Positions 47,898-58,164 of a stretch of 64,000 nt of DNA are shown one piece after another. The stretch's first letter is position 1; each line of letters starts with the position of its first letter. Source of the stretch: Streptomyces sp. SCUT-3 (GTDB taxonomy: Bacteria > Actinomycetota > Actinomycetes > Streptomycetales > Streptomycetaceae); NCBI RefSeq assembly GCF_014083985.1, contig NZ_CP046907.1, forward strand, positions 2,274,001-2,338,000. The letters run 5' to 3'. A model generated the notes under the pieces. It did no database searches and was not told the origin of the DNA. It saw only the letters and a program-made list of their open reading frames with translations. A program made the translations under genes and the position numbers.

Positions 47898-47928
47898 GCC
47901 ACCACTGTAGGGGGACGGGTGCGACGGC

Positions 47929-47971
47929 GGCAGCCCTCCGCCCCCGTGATTTCCGGGGGCGGAGGGCTGCC
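47929..47971. terminator. 18-bp hairpin after mdh
   Basis: 47929-47946 and 47954-47971 are exact reverse complements around TGATTTC. It lies about 50 nt beyond the mdh stop on the minus strand. Confidence 0.8.
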
Positions 47972-48020
47972 GTGCGCGGCGCCGGGCGGCGGCGCGGCGG
48001 GGTCGGGCGGGGTCGGGCGA

Positions 48021-49091
<1,071 letters not shown>

Positions 49092-49093
49092 GA

Positions 49094-49105
49094 CCTGGCG
49101 CCAGG
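49094..49105. promoter_or_regulatory. Perfect 12-bp palindrome CCTGGCGCCAGG upstream of mdh
   Basis: A self-complementary 12-mer two bases from the TCTTG-N4-CAAGA repeat. The two together form a compact candidate operator region for mdh. Confidence 0.4.
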
Positions 49106-49209
49106 CTATCCGAACCGGGCCGGGCCGGACCCTCCGACCCCGCGGTGCGGCCCGCCGGGCGGCGCCCGCACCCGTGCGGGGCGGCACACGAGCGGCGGGG
49201 CGGGGCTGC

Positions 49210-49250
49210 CGGGCGGCCGTCCGTCGAGGGGGAGCGAGGACGGCCGCCCG
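49210..49250. terminator. 13-bp hairpin downstream of the folD-DUF3017 operon
   Basis: CGGGCGGCCGTCC (49210-49222) pairs with 49238-49250 around 15 nt. It is about 100 nt past the DUF3017 stop, on the way to the mdh promoter. The 342-bp gap 49011-49352 holds this and the mdh repeats, and no gene. Confidence 0.55.
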
Positions 49251-49352
49251 GGTGTCGCCACCCGTGGGGGGTGACGGCCTTCTGCCCCGCTGCCCGGAAC
49301 CCATGCACGCTTCCTCCGCCGGATTCCCGAAGCCGTGCCCGCCGGGCGCGTC

Positions 49353-49946
49353 TCAGCGCACGGCGAAGCGGATCGCGTCCTCCAGGAAGGGGATCTCCAG
49401 GATCGGTTTGGGCTGAATCATCAGGGCCAGCAGCACGATCGCCGTCCCGAAGACGCTGTAGGTGATCACGTCGGTGAAGCGGCTGCGGACCGCGAGCAGC
49501 CCGACGGCCGGCAGCGACCAGCGCATCCCTGCACCGGCCAGCATCGACATCCCCATGATCAGCGCCCCGGCCCGGAAACCGCCGAAGGCGGTGACCAGCA
49601 GCCCGAGTGCGAACCCGCCGGCCACCACCAGCATCGGCCACTGCCGTGCCGGGGCGGGCGCCTCGCCGCCGGCCGCACGGCCGCCGCCCTCGGGCCGCGC
49701 CGTGCCGGCGCTGCGGTCCGGCGCCCGGCCGCCGGTCAGGTGCGCCTCGTCGAGCCGCGCGTCCGCGGCGGCCGTGTCCGCACCGGTCCCGGCGGTCCCG
49801 GCGGTCCCGTCGGCTCCGTCGGTCCCGGCGGCGTCCGCGGTCCGTGCGGCCCCGTGCGCCCCGGCGGCTCCGGCTCCGTCCGCGGCCGTCTCCCCGGGGC
49901 GCGCCTGCCCCTCTGCCCTGTCCGTGGTGCCCATCGCTGCGGTCAT
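49353..49946 (-). CDS. DUF3017 membrane protein
   Basis: 197 residues. A disordered Ala/Gly/Asp/Thr-rich N-terminus of about 100 residues precedes three hydrophobic helices ('WPMLVVAGGFALGLLVTAFGGFRAGALIMGMSMLAGAGMRWSLP', then 'YSVFGTAIVLLALMIQP'). The C-terminal half matches the DUF3017 pattern, which in streptomycetes regularly lies between folD and mdh. It starts 20 nt after folD on the same strand, so it is cotranscribed with it. Function unknown. Confidence 0.82.
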   Translation of the reverse strand: MTAAMGTTDRAEGQARPGETAADGAGAAGAHGAARTADAAGTDGADGTAGTAGTGADTAAADARLDEAHLTGGRAPDRSAGTARPEGGGRAAGGEAPAPARQWPMLVVAGGFALGLLVTAFGGFRAGALIMGMSMLAGAGMRWSLPAVGLLAVRSRFTDVITYSVFGTAIVLLALMIQPKPILEIPFLEDAIRFAVR

Positions 49947-49965
49947 CCCCTCGCTCCGGGCCGGC

Positions 49966-50829
49966 TCAGCCCGACTGTGCGGCGGCGGCGCGCTCGGCCG
50001 CCTCCACGACGTTGGCCAGCAGCAGGGCGCGGGTCATCGGGCCGACGCCGCCCGGGTTGGGCGACAGCCAGCCGGCGACCTCCGCCACACCGGGGTCGAC
50101 GTCGCCGACGAGCCCGTCCTCGGTGCGGGAGACGCCGACGTCGAGGACGACGGCGCCGGGCTTGACGTCCTCCGCCTTGACCAAGTGCGGCACGCCGGCC
50201 GCCGCGACGACGATGTCCGCGCGGCGCAGCTCGGCGGACAGGTCCCGGGTGCCGGTGTGGCACAGGGTCACGGTCGCGTTCTCCGAGCGGCGGGTGAGCA
50301 GCAGGCCGATGGAGCGGCCGACGGTCACGCCCCGGCCGACCACGCACACGTGCTTGCCCGCGATCTCCACGCCGTGCCGGCGCAGCAGCTCCACGATGCC
50401 GTTGGGGGTGCAGGGCAGCGGGGCGGGCTGGTTCAGCACGAGCCTGCCGAGGTTCATCGGGTGGAGGCCGTCCGCGTCCTTGGCCGGGTCGATGAGCTCC
50501 AGCACCCGGTTGGTGTCCAGGCCCTTCGGCAGCGGGAGCTGGACGATGTACCCGGTGCACTCGGGGTTGTCGTTCAGCTCGCGCACGACCGCCTCGACGT
50601 CGGCCTGCGTGGCGTCGGCGGGCAGTTCCCGCCGGATGGAGGCGATGCCCACCTGGGCGCAGTCGCGGTGCTTGCCTCGTACGTAGGAGTGGCTGCCGGG
50701 GTCGTCGCCGACGAGGACGGTGCCCAGGCCCGGGGTGATCCCCTTCGCCTTGAGCGCCTCCACCCGCGCGGAGAGTTCGGACTTGATCGCGGCCGCGGTG
50801 GCCTTGCCATCGAGAATCTGGGCGGTCAT
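49966..50829 (-). CDS. folD: Bifunctional methylenetetrahydrofolate dehydrogenase / methenyl-THF cyclohydrolase
   Basis: 287 residues, complete. The signature blocks are '[28 protein letters not shown]', '[12 protein letters not shown]', '[35 protein letters not shown]' and '[17 protein letters not shown]'. It interconverts 5,10-methylene-, methenyl- and 10-formyl-THF, supplying formyl groups for the purN and purH reactions encoded nearby. ATG follows GGAGG by 8 nt. It is divergent from a DUF4190 gene. Confidence 0.97.
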   Translation of the reverse strand: MTAQILDGKATAAAIKSELSARVEALKAKGITPGLGTVLVGDDPGSHSYVRGKHRDCAQVGIASIRRELPADATQADVEAVVRELNDNPECTGYIVQLPLPKGLDTNRVLELIDPAKDADGLHPMNLGRLVLNQPAPLPCTPNGIVELLRRHGVEIAGKHVCVVGRGVTVGRSIGLLLTRRSENATVTLCHTGTRDLSAELRRADIVVAAAGVPHLVKAEDVKPGAVVLDVGVSRTEDGLVGDVDPGVAEVAGWLSPNPGGVGPMTRALLLANVVEAAERAAAAQSG

Positions 50830-51003
50830 GGCCCCATCCTCCCGGATGCCCCGGCCGTCGTCACAATCAGGGACGCCCGCCGGGACCGGCTGTCATGGGT
50901 GCGTGATGAACTGGTTGCAGATTCAGCACGGGAGAACGTCCTCACTGGACACCGGGCACACAGAGCTACCACGATGGTGCGGCACATGAATCGGGGGAGG
51001 ACC

Positions 51004-51402
51004 GTGAGCAATCCGTACCAACAGCCGAATCCGTACGGGGGGCAGCAGTACCCTTCCCCCGCGCACGGGCCGGCCTACGGCTACCCGCAGGCTCCGCAGC
51101 CGCCCCACGGCGGCCTTCCGCACGGTCCCCAGCCCCCCGCGGGCGAGCCGAACCAGCTGGCGACGGCCTCCGTCTACTGCGGTTTCGGCTCGATCGTCGG
51201 AATCCTCTTCTGCTACGGCGGCCTCCTGGGGTTCGTCGGGATCGGCCTCGGCATCGCCGCGCTCAACAGGGCGAAGCGGACCGGTACCGGGCGCGGCCAG
51301 GCCCTCGGAGGGATCGCGCTCTCCGTGATCGGCGTCATGATCCTGGTCGCCTTCGTGGTCTTCTACAAGATCATCCTGGACAAGACCGATCCGTACGGCT
51401 GA
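51004..51402 (+). CDS. DUF4190 small membrane protein
   Basis: 132 residues. A Pro/Tyr/Gly/Gln-rich N-terminal half ('NPYQQPNPYGGQQYPSPA') precedes two helices: 'ASVYCGFGSIVGILFCYGGLLGFVGIGLGIAAL' and 'LGGIALSVIGVMILVAFVVFYKI', joined by a basic loop ('NRAKRTGTGRGQ'). This is the DUF4190 arrangement. GTG at 51004 is 3 nt after GGGGGAGG. The next gene encodes a similar Pro/Tyr-rich RDD protein and may be cotranscribed. Function unknown. Confidence 0.82.
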   Translation: MSNPYQQPNPYGGQQYPSPAHGPAYGYPQAPQPPHGGLPHGPQPPAGEPNQLATASVYCGFGSIVGILFCYGGLLGFVGIGLGIAALNRAKRTGTGRGQALGGIALSVIGVMILVAFVVFYKIILDKTDPYG

Positions 51403-51477
51403 GAAGACCGCTCCCCCTGTGCGCCCCCCAGACCGACCTGTCCCCAGTACTGCAAGACCGCTCCGGTGGAGGAGAAC

Positions 51478-52203
51478 GTGAGTTACCCGCCCGATCCCAA
51501 CAATCCCTACGGGCAGCAGCCGCAGCAGCCCGGCTACGGCTACCCGCAGCAGGGCGCGCCGCAGCAGCCGCAGCCCGGCTACGGCTACCCCCAGCAGGGC
51601 GCGCCCCAGCAGCCCGGCTACGGCTACCCCCAGCAGGGCGTCCCGCCGCAGCAGGGCTACGGCTACCCGCAGCAGGACCAGTACGCGGGCGGCGGCTACC
51701 CCGGCCCCGGCGGCGGCTACCAGATCGCCTCGATGGGTGCGCGCCTGGGCGCCCGCCTGATCGACGGACTCGTCACCGGCGCGATCATGTTCGTGATCTA
51801 CCTCGCCGGTGCCGCCAGCCTCTTCGGCATCGCCGAGAGCAGCTGCACCACCGACGAGTACGGCTACACCGACTGCAGCGGTGCCGAGGCGGGCATGGCG
51901 GGCGTCGCGTTCATGATGCTCGGCCTGATGTTCGCGGTCGGCCTGCTCTACGAGTGGCTGATGATCGGCCTCAAGGGCGCGACGGTCGGCAAGATGGCCC
52001 TGGGCCTGCGGGTGCTGCGCGAGTCGGACGGCCGGGTCCCCGGCCTGGGCGCCGGCTTCGTCCGGTTCATCATCCCGATGGTCGGCTGGATGCTGTGCTA
52101 CCTGCCCGGCCTGCTGGTCTTCCTGTCGCCGTTCTTCGACAACAGCGGCAAGTGCCAGGGCTGGCACGACAAGGCGGCCAAGACCCTGGTCGTCAAGAAG
52201 TAG
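51478..52203 (+). CDS. RDD-family membrane protein with GYGYPQQ repeats
   Basis: 241 residues. The first 80 residues are near-perfect repeats of 'PGYGYPQQGAPQQ'. The RDD domain follows: 'MGARLGARLIDGLVTGAIMFVIY' with the Arg-x-x-Asp motif, a second helix, then 'GATVGKMALGLRVLRESDG' and a third helix ending 'KCQGWHDKAAKTLVVKK'. RDD proteins are thought to be transporters or secretion partners. I chose the GTG at 51478 (GGTGGAGGAGAAC before it). A GTG at 51466 lies inside the ribosome site. Closed by a 20-bp hairpin shared with convergent purH. Confidence 0.88.
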   Translation: MSYPPDPNNPYGQQPQQPGYGYPQQGAPQQPQPGYGYPQQGAPQQPGYGYPQQGVPPQQGYGYPQQDQYAGGGYPGPGGGYQIASMGARLGARLIDGLVTGAIMFVIYLAGAASLFGIAESSCTTDEYGYTDCSGAEAGMAGVAFMMLGLMFAVGLLYEWLMIGLKGATVGKMALGLRVLRESDGRVPGLGAGFVRFIIPMVGWMLCYLPGLLVFLSPFFDNSGKCQGWHDKAAKTLVVKK

Positions 52204-52234
52204 CCGGAGGGCGCCCGTTGCAGGGGCGTCACCG

Positions 52235-52276
52235 CGGAGGGCGGCACGCACCGGTTCCGGTGCGTGCCGCCCTCCG
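52235..52276. terminator. Perfect 20-bp bidirectional hairpin
   Basis: 52235-52254 and 52257-52276 are exact reverse complements. It sits between the convergent RDD and purH genes, 31 and 17 nt from their stops. Confidence 0.85.
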
Positions 52277-52293
52277 TCGTTCCTGCCGGTGCG

Positions 52294-53859
52294 TCAGTGG
52301 AAGAAGTGCCGCGTGCCGGTGAGGTACATGGTCACCCCGGCCTTGCGCGCGGCCTCGACCACGGCCTCGTCGCGGACCGAACCGCCCGGCTGCACCACGG
52401 CCTTCACGCCCGCCTCGAGGAGCACCTCGAGCCCGTCGGGGAAGGGGAAGAACGCGTCGGAGGCGGCGTAGGAGCCGGCCGCGCGCTCGGCGCCCGCGCG
52501 CTGCACGGCGAGCTTCGCCGAGTCCACGCGGTTGACCTGTCCCATGCCGACGCCGACGGTCGCGCCGTCCTTGGCCAGCAGGATCGCGTTGGACTTGACG
52601 GCCCGGCAGGCGCGCCAGGCGAAGGCCAGCTCGGCCAGGCCCGCCCCGTCCAGCGGCTCGCCGCTGGCGAGCGTCCAGTTCGCCGGGTCGTCGCCCTCGG
52701 CCTGCAGGCGGTCCTTGACCTGGAGCAGCAGCCCGCCCTCGACGGGGCGGACCTCGGTGGCGGCGGCGGGCGCCTCGGGGCAGCGCAGCACGCGGATGTT
52801 CTTCTTGCGGGCCAGGACCTCGACCGCGCCGTCCTCGTAGTCCGGGGCGACGATCACCTCGGTGAAGATCTCGGCGACCTGCTCGGCCATCTCCTTCGAC
52901 ACCGGCCGGTTGACGGCGATGACGCCGCCGAAGGCGGACAGGGAGTCGCAGGCGTGGGCCTTGCGGTGGGCCTCGGCGACGTCCGCGCCGACCGCGATGC
53001 CGCACGGGTTGGCGTGCTTGATGATCGCCACGCAGGGCTCGGCGTGGTCGTGCGCGGCGCGGCGGGCGGCCTCGGTGTCCACGTAGTTGTTGTAGGACAT
53101 CTCCTTGCCGTGCAGCTGCTCGGCCTCCGCGAGGCCGCCGGTGCCGTCGGTGTAGAGGGCGGCGGCCTGGTGCGGGTTCTCGCCGTAGCGCAGGACGTTC
53201 TTGCGCAGGTGGGTCGAGCCCAGGAAGTCGGGGAAGGAGCTGTTCTCGTCGGCGGGGGCGTAGTCGGAGGCGAACCAGCCGGCCACGGCGACGTCGTAGG
53301 CGGCGGTGTGCTGGAACGCCTCGGCGGCCAGCCGCTTGCGGCTCGGCAGGTCGAAGCCGCCGGCGGCGACCGCGGCCAGGACGTCGGCGTAGCGGTCCGG
53401 GCTGGTCACGACCGCCACGGACGGGTGGTTCTTGGCGGCGGCGCGGACCATGGAGGGGCCGCCGATGTCGATCTGCTCGACGCACTCGTCGGCGGAGGCG
53501 CCGGAGGCGACGGTCTCCCGGAACGGGTAGAGGTTGACGACGACCAGGTCGAACGGGGCGACGCCCAGCTCGTCCAGCTGCGCGCGGTGGGCCTCCAGGC
53601 GCAGGTCGGCGAGAATGCCGGCGTGCACCTTCGGGTGCAGGGTCTTGACCCTGCCGTCCAGGCACTCGGGGAAGCCGGTGAGCTCCTCGACCCTGGTCAC
53701 CGGTACTCCGGCGGCGGCGATCCGGCCCGCGGTGGAGCCGGTGGAGACCAGCTCCACGCCGGCCTCGTGCAGGCCGCGGGCGAGCTCCTCCAGCCCGCTC
53801 TTGTCGTAGACGCTGACCAGGGCGCGGCGGATCGGACGCTTGGTGTCTTCGGCGGTCAC
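52294..53859 (-). CDS. purH: Bifunctional AICAR formyltransferase / IMP cyclohydrolase
   Basis: 521 residues, full length. The N-terminal MGS-like IMP cyclohydrolase domain begins '[23 protein letters not shown]', with the '[10 protein letters not shown]' phosphate loop. The C-terminal AICAR transformylase has '[15 protein letters not shown]' (Lys-His catalytic pair) and '[30 protein letters not shown]'. It catalyses the last two steps of IMP synthesis using 10-formyl-THF. The GTG start overlaps the purN stop (GTGA), so the two are coupled. Confidence 0.97.
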   Translation of the reverse strand: MTAEDTKRPIRRALVSVYDKSGLEELARGLHEAGVELVSTGSTAGRIAAAGVPVTRVEELTGFPECLDGRVKTLHPKVHAGILADLRLEAHRAQLDELGVAPFDLVVVNLYPFRETVASGASADECVEQIDIGGPSMVRAAAKNHPSVAVVTSPDRYADVLAAVAAGGFDLPSRKRLAAEAFQHTAAYDVAVAGWFASDYAPADENSSFPDFLGSTHLRKNVLRYGENPHQAAALYTDGTGGLAEAEQLHGKEMSYNNYVDTEAARRAAHDHAEPCVAIIKHANPCGIAVGADVAEAHRKAHACDSLSAFGGVIAVNRPVSKEMAEQVAEIFTEVIVAPDYEDGAVEVLARKKNIRVLRCPEAPAAATEVRPVEGGLLLQVKDRLQAEGDDPANWTLASGEPLDGAGLAELAFAWRACRAVKSNAILLAKDGATVGVGMGQVNRVDSAKLAVQRAGAERAAGSYAASDAFFPFPDGLEVLLEAGVKAVVQPGGSVRDEAVVEAARKAGVTMYLTGTRHFFH

Positions 53860-54503
53860 GGGACCAGGACCTTTCTTCCGTCAATGCGGTAACCCTCGCG
53901 GGCCAGCCGGCCCACGACGTCGACGAGGAGGGTGCGCTCCACCTGCTTGATGCGCTCGTGGAGGGTTTCCTCGGTGTCGTCCGGGGCGACCTCGACCACG
54001 CCCTGGGCGATGATCGGGCCGGTGTCGACGCCGTTGTCGACGAAGTGCACGGTGCAGCCGGTCACCTTCACCCCGTGGGCGAGCGCGTCGCGGACGCCGT
54101 GGGCGCCGGGGAAGCTCGGCAGGAGCGCGGGGTGGGTGTTGACCAGGCGGCCGCCGAAACGGTCCAGGAAGTGCTTGCCGACGATCTTCATGAAGCCCGC
54201 GGAGACGACGAGGTCCGGCTCGTGGGCGGCGACCGCCTCGGTGAGCGCGCGGTCCCAGGCGTCGCGGTCGGCGTGGTCCTTCACGCGGCAGACGAAGGTG
54301 GGCAGGCCCGCGGCCTCGGCCCGCTCCAGGCCCGCGATGCCCTCGCGGTCGGCGCCGACGGCGACGACCCGGGCCCCGTAGCCGGGGTCGTCGGCGATGC
54401 GGTCGAGGAGGGCCTGCAGGTTCGTCCCGGAACCTGAGACGAGGACGACGAGGCGAGCCGGGCCTCGGGCGGGCGGGGGAAAGGCAGCCACTGCTGGGCT
54501 CAT
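53856..54503 (-). CDS. purN: Phosphoribosylglycinamide formyltransferase
   Basis: 215 residues. The family motifs are '[16 protein letters not shown]', '[17 protein letters not shown]', the catalytic '[15 protein letters not shown]' and '[15 protein letters not shown]'. It formylates GAR with 10-formyl-THF in the third step of purine synthesis. ATG at 54503. The upstream leader carries a short hairpin (54518-54539). It is coupled to purH downstream and divergent from a membrane protein gene. Confidence 0.96.
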   Translation of the reverse strand: MSPAVAAFPPPARGPARLVVLVSGSGTNLQALLDRIADDPGYGARVVAVGADREGIAGLERAEAAGLPTFVCRVKDHADRDAWDRALTEAVAAHEPDLVVSAGFMKIVGKHFLDRFGGRLVNTHPALLPSFPGAHGVRDALAHGVKVTGCTVHFVDNGVDTGPIIAQGVVEVAPDDTEETLHERIKQVERTLLVDVVGRLAREGYRIDGRKVLVP

Positions 54504-54517
54504 CTCTCGCGGGTCGG

Positions 54518-54539
54518 GCGGTTCTGGGGCAGGAACCGC
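54518..54539. other. Small hairpin in the purN leader
   Basis: GCGGTTC (54518-54524) pairs with GAACCGC (54533-54539) around 8 nt, 15 nt upstream of the purN start. It could affect translation. It does not match the ZTP riboswitch core as I know it. Confidence 0.35.
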
Positions 54540-54706
54540 TCCGGGCTCCGGCCGTCAGCAACGATACCGGCACGACGGTGCGCCCCCGCAGCGACGCCGG
54601 GGCCCCCGCCGGGTAGCGTCTGCCCCGGGGGCTGCGTGCAGTCCCCTCCTCAGGCCGGCGGGAGCACCCGGCGGCGGGACGGACCACAAGGGGATGGCGC
54701 AACCGA

Positions 54707-55465
54707 ATGAGCAGCGGCCGCATCACGACCTCACCGGGCCAGGGCCAGGCAGTGCGCGAGCACCGGCCTGCGGCGTCGGAGCGGGGCGGCACGCCGGACG
54801 ACGACCCGTTCGCCCCGCCGCCGGAGGACGCGCCGGACCGGCCGTGGAGCCCGCGCCGCCCCGCCGTCGAGGAGGCACGGGGCTCCGGCGGGAACGGGGA
54901 CTCCGGCGGGAACGGCCCCGCCCCGGGCGGCCGGTGGAGCGACCGGCAGCCCGGGGAGCAGCACGGCGGGTTCGGGGACCGGCCCGGCGGCCCGGGCCCC
55001 GGCACCGGCCCGGGCGGCTCGCGGTTCGACCCGAAGGACCCCGTGCAGCGGCGGTCCAGGTACGCGCTGCTGGCCGGCATGTGGGGAGTGTTCTTCGGGC
55101 TGCTGGGACTGCCCGAGGTCGGCCTGCTGCTGGGCGCACTGGCCGTCTACTGGGGCTTCGACTCGCTGCGGGCGAAGCCGCGCGCGGCGGCGTCCGCCAC
55201 CGGGACGGACGGCGGCCGGCCCGCCGGGGCGGACGGCCCCCGGCCCACCGGGGCACCGGGCCCCCGGCCGCAGGCGGCCGCGGCCCGCGGCGGCCTGATC
55301 GCGGGCGTCATGGCCCTGGTGATCGCCGGGTCGGTGTTCACGGTGCAGCTGGTCTACAAGGACTACTACGACTGCGTCTCCGACTCGCTGACCAGCACCC
55401 AGCGGCAGAACTGCAGCGAACTCCTGCCGGAGCCCCTGCGCTCCTACCTCGAAGTGCCCGAATGA
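54707..55465 (+). CDS. Pro/Gly-rich two-helix membrane protein, N-terminus uncertain
   Basis: 252 residues in this frame. A disordered acidic N-terminal half ('TPDDDPFAPPPEDAPDRPW') precedes two hydrophobic helices ('YALLAGMWGVFFGLLGLPEVGLLLGALAVYWGF' and 'LIAGVMALVIAGSVFTVQLVY') and a conserved tail ('YKDYYDCVSDSLTSTQRQNC'). It resembles conserved streptomycete membrane proteins beside purN. The best ribosome site (AAGGGG) is before an ATG at 54693 in another frame that reads MAQPNEQRPHHDL. So either translation starts at 54707 or one base is missing near 54735-54760. Function unknown. Confidence 0.65.
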   Translation: MSSGRITTSPGQGQAVREHRPAASERGGTPDDDPFAPPPEDAPDRPWSPRRPAVEEARGSGGNGDSGGNGPAPGGRWSDRQPGEQHGGFGDRPGGPGPGTGPGGSRFDPKDPVQRRSRYALLAGMWGVFFGLLGLPEVGLLLGALAVYWGFDSLRAKPRAAASATGTDGGRPAGADGPRPTGAPGPRPQAAAARGGLIAGVMALVIAGSVFTVQLVYKDYYDCVSDSLTSTQRQNCSELLPEPLRSYLEVPE

Positions 55466-55578
55466 CGGCACCCCGGTGACGACGGCGGGCTGACAGGGCC
55501 CGGCACGGCGGGGACGGCGGGGACGGCGGGAGCCGCCCGGGACCGCCGCCCGGGCAGCGGTCCGGGTAGTGGCGCGGG

Positions 55579-57042
55579 TCAGCGGCGCGGGCGGCGCGCC
55601 CGCCGGCCGATCACCCGGGCCTCCGGGGTCCGCCACCAGCGCAGGAAGAGCGCCACCGGCAGGCCCCCGCCCGCCGCCCAGGCCGCGGCCGCCCCGCCCG
55701 CCGCCCACCAGCGGGGCCCGAAGTCGGCCAGGGCGTGCAGCCCCATCGGCCCCGAGGCCGCCCCGGCCAGCAGCGCGGCCCCCGCACCGGAGGCGAGGGC
55801 CGCCAGGACGGTGACCGCCGCGGTCTGCCGCCACCGCCACCGCGCAGCCCCTCCGCCGGTGGCGGCGCCGGCCACCGTCACGCCGAGCAGGACGGCCGCG
55901 GCGACGGGGACGACCGCCACCGCCCAGGCCGCAGGCCCCGGGGCCCCCGGCTCCGGGAGCGCCTCCAGCAGCGGGAAGAGCGGCAGGTCCGGGCGCCCGG
56001 ACCAGGCCGCCGGGCTCACCGTCCCCCCGCCCCCCACCGCGAAACCCGGCCCCAACGCGTAGCAGGCGCCCCACACCACGGCGTTCGGCACCAGGCACAC
56101 GGCCAGCAGCAGGACCGCGACCCGTCCCGGCAGCGGCCCGGTGAGGCGGGAGAACGACTGGGCCGCCTCCGGGGCGGACCGCACGAGGGCCAGGCAGAAC
56201 AGGAGCGCGCCGCCCGCCACCACCGTCCCCGTGGCGACCGCCGCCGCGCGCAGCGCGACCCGCACCCCGCCGCGGGGCAGGAAGGCGTGCGGGGCGTGCT
56301 CCGCGGGCCCGGAGGACGCCCGCAGCGGGTTCGGCAGGGGCGGGCGCCCGCAGCCCTTCCATGCCCCCGCGCCGGCCACGAGCGCGGCGACGAGGGGGAC
56401 GCGCACCAGCACGTCGGGGATCTCCGCGCTCAGCGGGCCGGTCAGGGAGTGCAGCAGCGCGGCCAGGGCCACGAGCGTGTAGCCGGTCACCAGCCAGGCG
56501 ACCCGGCCCACCGCGTCCGTCGGGTCGGCCCAAAGGGACGGGGGTCCGTCGCCGACCCGGCCCGCGCGCCGGGCCCCCCGCGGGAGACGGCCGGCCGTGC
56601 GGGGGGTCCGGGAGTGCGGGAGGCCCGCGTCGTCGTCTGCGGCGACAGCGCCGGTGTCGGCATCAGTGTCGGTGCCGGTACCGGTGTCGTGGACCACGGA
56701 CTGCTCGCCGGCCCGGTGGAGCAGCCACACCGGCAGTACGACCAGCAGCAGCGGGGTGATCCCCACCGGCACAGCGGTGCCGCCGGCTCCGTCCGTGCGC
56801 ACCAGTCCCGCGCCGTGGGCCGCCAGCCACAGGTCCGCCGCCACCCGCAGGGGCCCCGCCGGGCCGTCGTCGGGGTAGGGCGAGGTGATCCACAGGGTGA
56901 TGACGACCAGCACCAGTGCGCCGAGGCCGAGGGCTGCGGCGAGCATGCCGCCCAGGAGCCCCGCGAGCATCGGTGACATCCGCGGTCCGTCCGGCCCGGG
57001 GCGGTGGTGGGCGCGGTCCCGTTCGATCGTCTGCTGGCTCAC
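55579..57042 (-). CDS. DUF6350 multi-pass membrane protein
   Basis: 487 residues with about ten hydrophobic helices ('LAGLLGGMLAAALGLGALVLVVITLWITSPYPDDGPAG' first, later 'LVPNAVVWGACYALGPGFAVGGGGTVSPAAW' and 'WWAAGGAAAAWAAGGGLPVALFLRWW'). The 'G.C.VPNA..WG..Y..GPGFAVG.G' block is typical of actinobacterial DUF6350, related to cell-division membrane protein PerM. A disordered acidic insert lies near residues 105-160. GTG at 57042 is chosen before 'SQQTIERDRAH'. It lies downstream of purN-purH relatives but is its own unit. Confidence 0.8.
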   Translation of the reverse strand: MSQQTIERDRAHHRPGPDGPRMSPMLAGLLGGMLAAALGLGALVLVVITLWITSPYPDDGPAGPLRVAADLWLAAHGAGLVRTDGAGGTAVPVGITPLLLVVLPVWLLHRAGEQSVVHDTGTGTDTDADTGAVAADDDAGLPHSRTPRTAGRLPRGARRAGRVGDGPPSLWADPTDAVGRVAWLVTGYTLVALAALLHSLTGPLSAEIPDVLVRVPLVAALVAGAGAWKGCGRPPLPNPLRASSGPAEHAPHAFLPRGGVRVALRAAAVATGTVVAGGALLFCLALVRSAPEAAQSFSRLTGPLPGRVAVLLLAVCLVPNAVVWGACYALGPGFAVGGGGTVSPAAWSGRPDLPLFPLLEALPEPGAPGPAAWAVAVVPVAAAVLLGVTVAGAATGGGAARWRWRQTAAVTVLAALASGAGAALLAGAASGPMGLHALADFGPRWWAAGGAAAAWAAGGGLPVALFLRWWRTPEARVIGRRARRPRR

Positions 57043-57198
57043 GCCGCCCCATGCTGCCAAGAACACCCGTTTCGCACCGGCAGGTCACCAATGGTCGACG
57101 TGTCGCCAACTCAACCGATACGAGAATGATCAGATGATTTGAACGGCGCATTGGCGGGGGCCGAGCAACCGCAGGGCCGAGCACCGCAGGACGGAACG

Positions 57199-57238
57199 CC
57201 GCAGGGCGGCCCCGGGGTCTCCCGGGGCCGCCCTGCGG
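57199..57238. terminator. Perfect 18-bp hairpin after sucD
   Basis: 57199-57216 and 57221-57238 are exact reverse complements around GTCT, 22 nt beyond the sucD stop on the minus strand. CCGCAGG-type direct repeats precede it (57170-57200). Confidence 0.85.
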
Positions 57239-57259
57239 TGGTGGAGCTGTGGTGCCGCC

Positions 57260-58144
57260 TCAGCCGGCCAGCGCGGCGCGCGCCAGACGGGCGGTCTCGG
57301 ACGGCGTCTTGCCGACCTTCACGCCCGCGGCCTCGAGGGCCTCCTTCTTCGCCTGCGCGGTGCCGGAGGAGCCGGAGACGATGGCGCCGGCGTGGCCCAT
57401 GGTCTTGCCCTCCGGGGCGGTGAAGCCCGCGACGTAGCCGACGACCGGCTTGGTCACGTTCTCCTTGATGAAGGCCGCGGCCCGCTCCTCGGCGTCGCCG
57501 CCGATCTCGCCGATCATGACGATCAGGTCGGTGTCGGGGTCGTCCTGGAAGGCCTTCAGGGCGTCGATGTGGGTGGTGCCGATGATCGGGTCGCCACCGA
57601 TGCCGACGGCCGAGGAGAAGCCCAGGTCGCGCAGCTCGTACATCATCTGGTAGGTCAGCGTGCCGGACTTCGACACCAGGCCGATGCGGCCGGCGGTGGT
57701 GATGTCGGCCGGGATGATGCCCGCGTTGGACTGTCCGGGAGAGATCAGACCCGGGCAGTTCGGACCGATGATGCGGGTCTTGTTGCCCTTGGAGCAGGCG
57801 TGCGCCCAGAAGGCGGCGGTGTCGTGCACCGCGATGCCCTCGGTGATGACGACGGCGAGGCCGATCTCGGCGTCGACCGCCTCGAGGACCGCGTCCTTGG
57901 CGAACTTCGGCGGGACGAAGATGACGGTGACGTCGGCGCCGGTGGCCTCCATGGCCTCCTTGACGCCGCCGAAGACCGGTACCTCGGTGCCGTCGACGTC
58001 GACCTTGGTGCCGGCCTTGCGCGGGTTGACGCCACCGACGATGTTGGTGCCCGACGCGAGCATGCGGCGGGTGTGCTTCATGCCCTCGGAGCCGGTCATC
58101 CCCTGGACGATGACCTTGCTTTCCTTGGTGAGGAAGATAGCCAT
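57260..58144 (-). CDS. sucD: Succinyl-CoA synthetase, alpha subunit
   Basis: 294 residues. The CoA-binding domain opens with '[20 protein letters not shown]', with 'GGVNPRKAG'. '[20 protein letters not shown]' and the ligase domain '[17 protein letters not shown]' follow. '[15 protein letters not shown]' holds the phosphohistidine. It forms succinate and NTP from succinyl-CoA in the TCA cycle. ATG at 58144, AAGG about 10 nt upstream. It is 20 nt after sucC and cotranscribed with it. Confidence 0.97.
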   Translation of the reverse strand: MAIFLTKESKVIVQGMTGSEGMKHTRRMLASGTNIVGGVNPRKAGTKVDVDGTEVPVFGGVKEAMEATGADVTVIFVPPKFAKDAVLEAVDAEIGLAVVITEGIAVHDTAAFWAHACSKGNKTRIIGPNCPGLISPGQSNAGIIPADITTAGRIGLVSKSGTLTYQMMYELRDLGFSSAVGIGGDPIIGTTHIDALKAFQDDPDTDLIVMIGEIGGDAEERAAAFIKENVTKPVVGYVAGFTAPEGKTMGHAGAIVSGSSGTAQAKKEALEAAGVKVGKTPSETARLARAALAG

Positions 58145-58164
58145 GGTGTGGTGACCTTTATCCC

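Noticed and set aside
47783-47905. Longer N-terminus of the unknown membrane protein using the GTG at 47905
   Set aside because: It would read through the GGTGC repeats as Arg/Thr/Pro-rich sequence without a ribosome site; the GTG at 47782 has GGGGGA 7 nt upstream.
54504-54706. ZTP (pfl) riboswitch upstream of purN-purH
   Set aside because: Only a 7-bp hairpin is present; the conserved pseudoknot core sequences known to me are absent.
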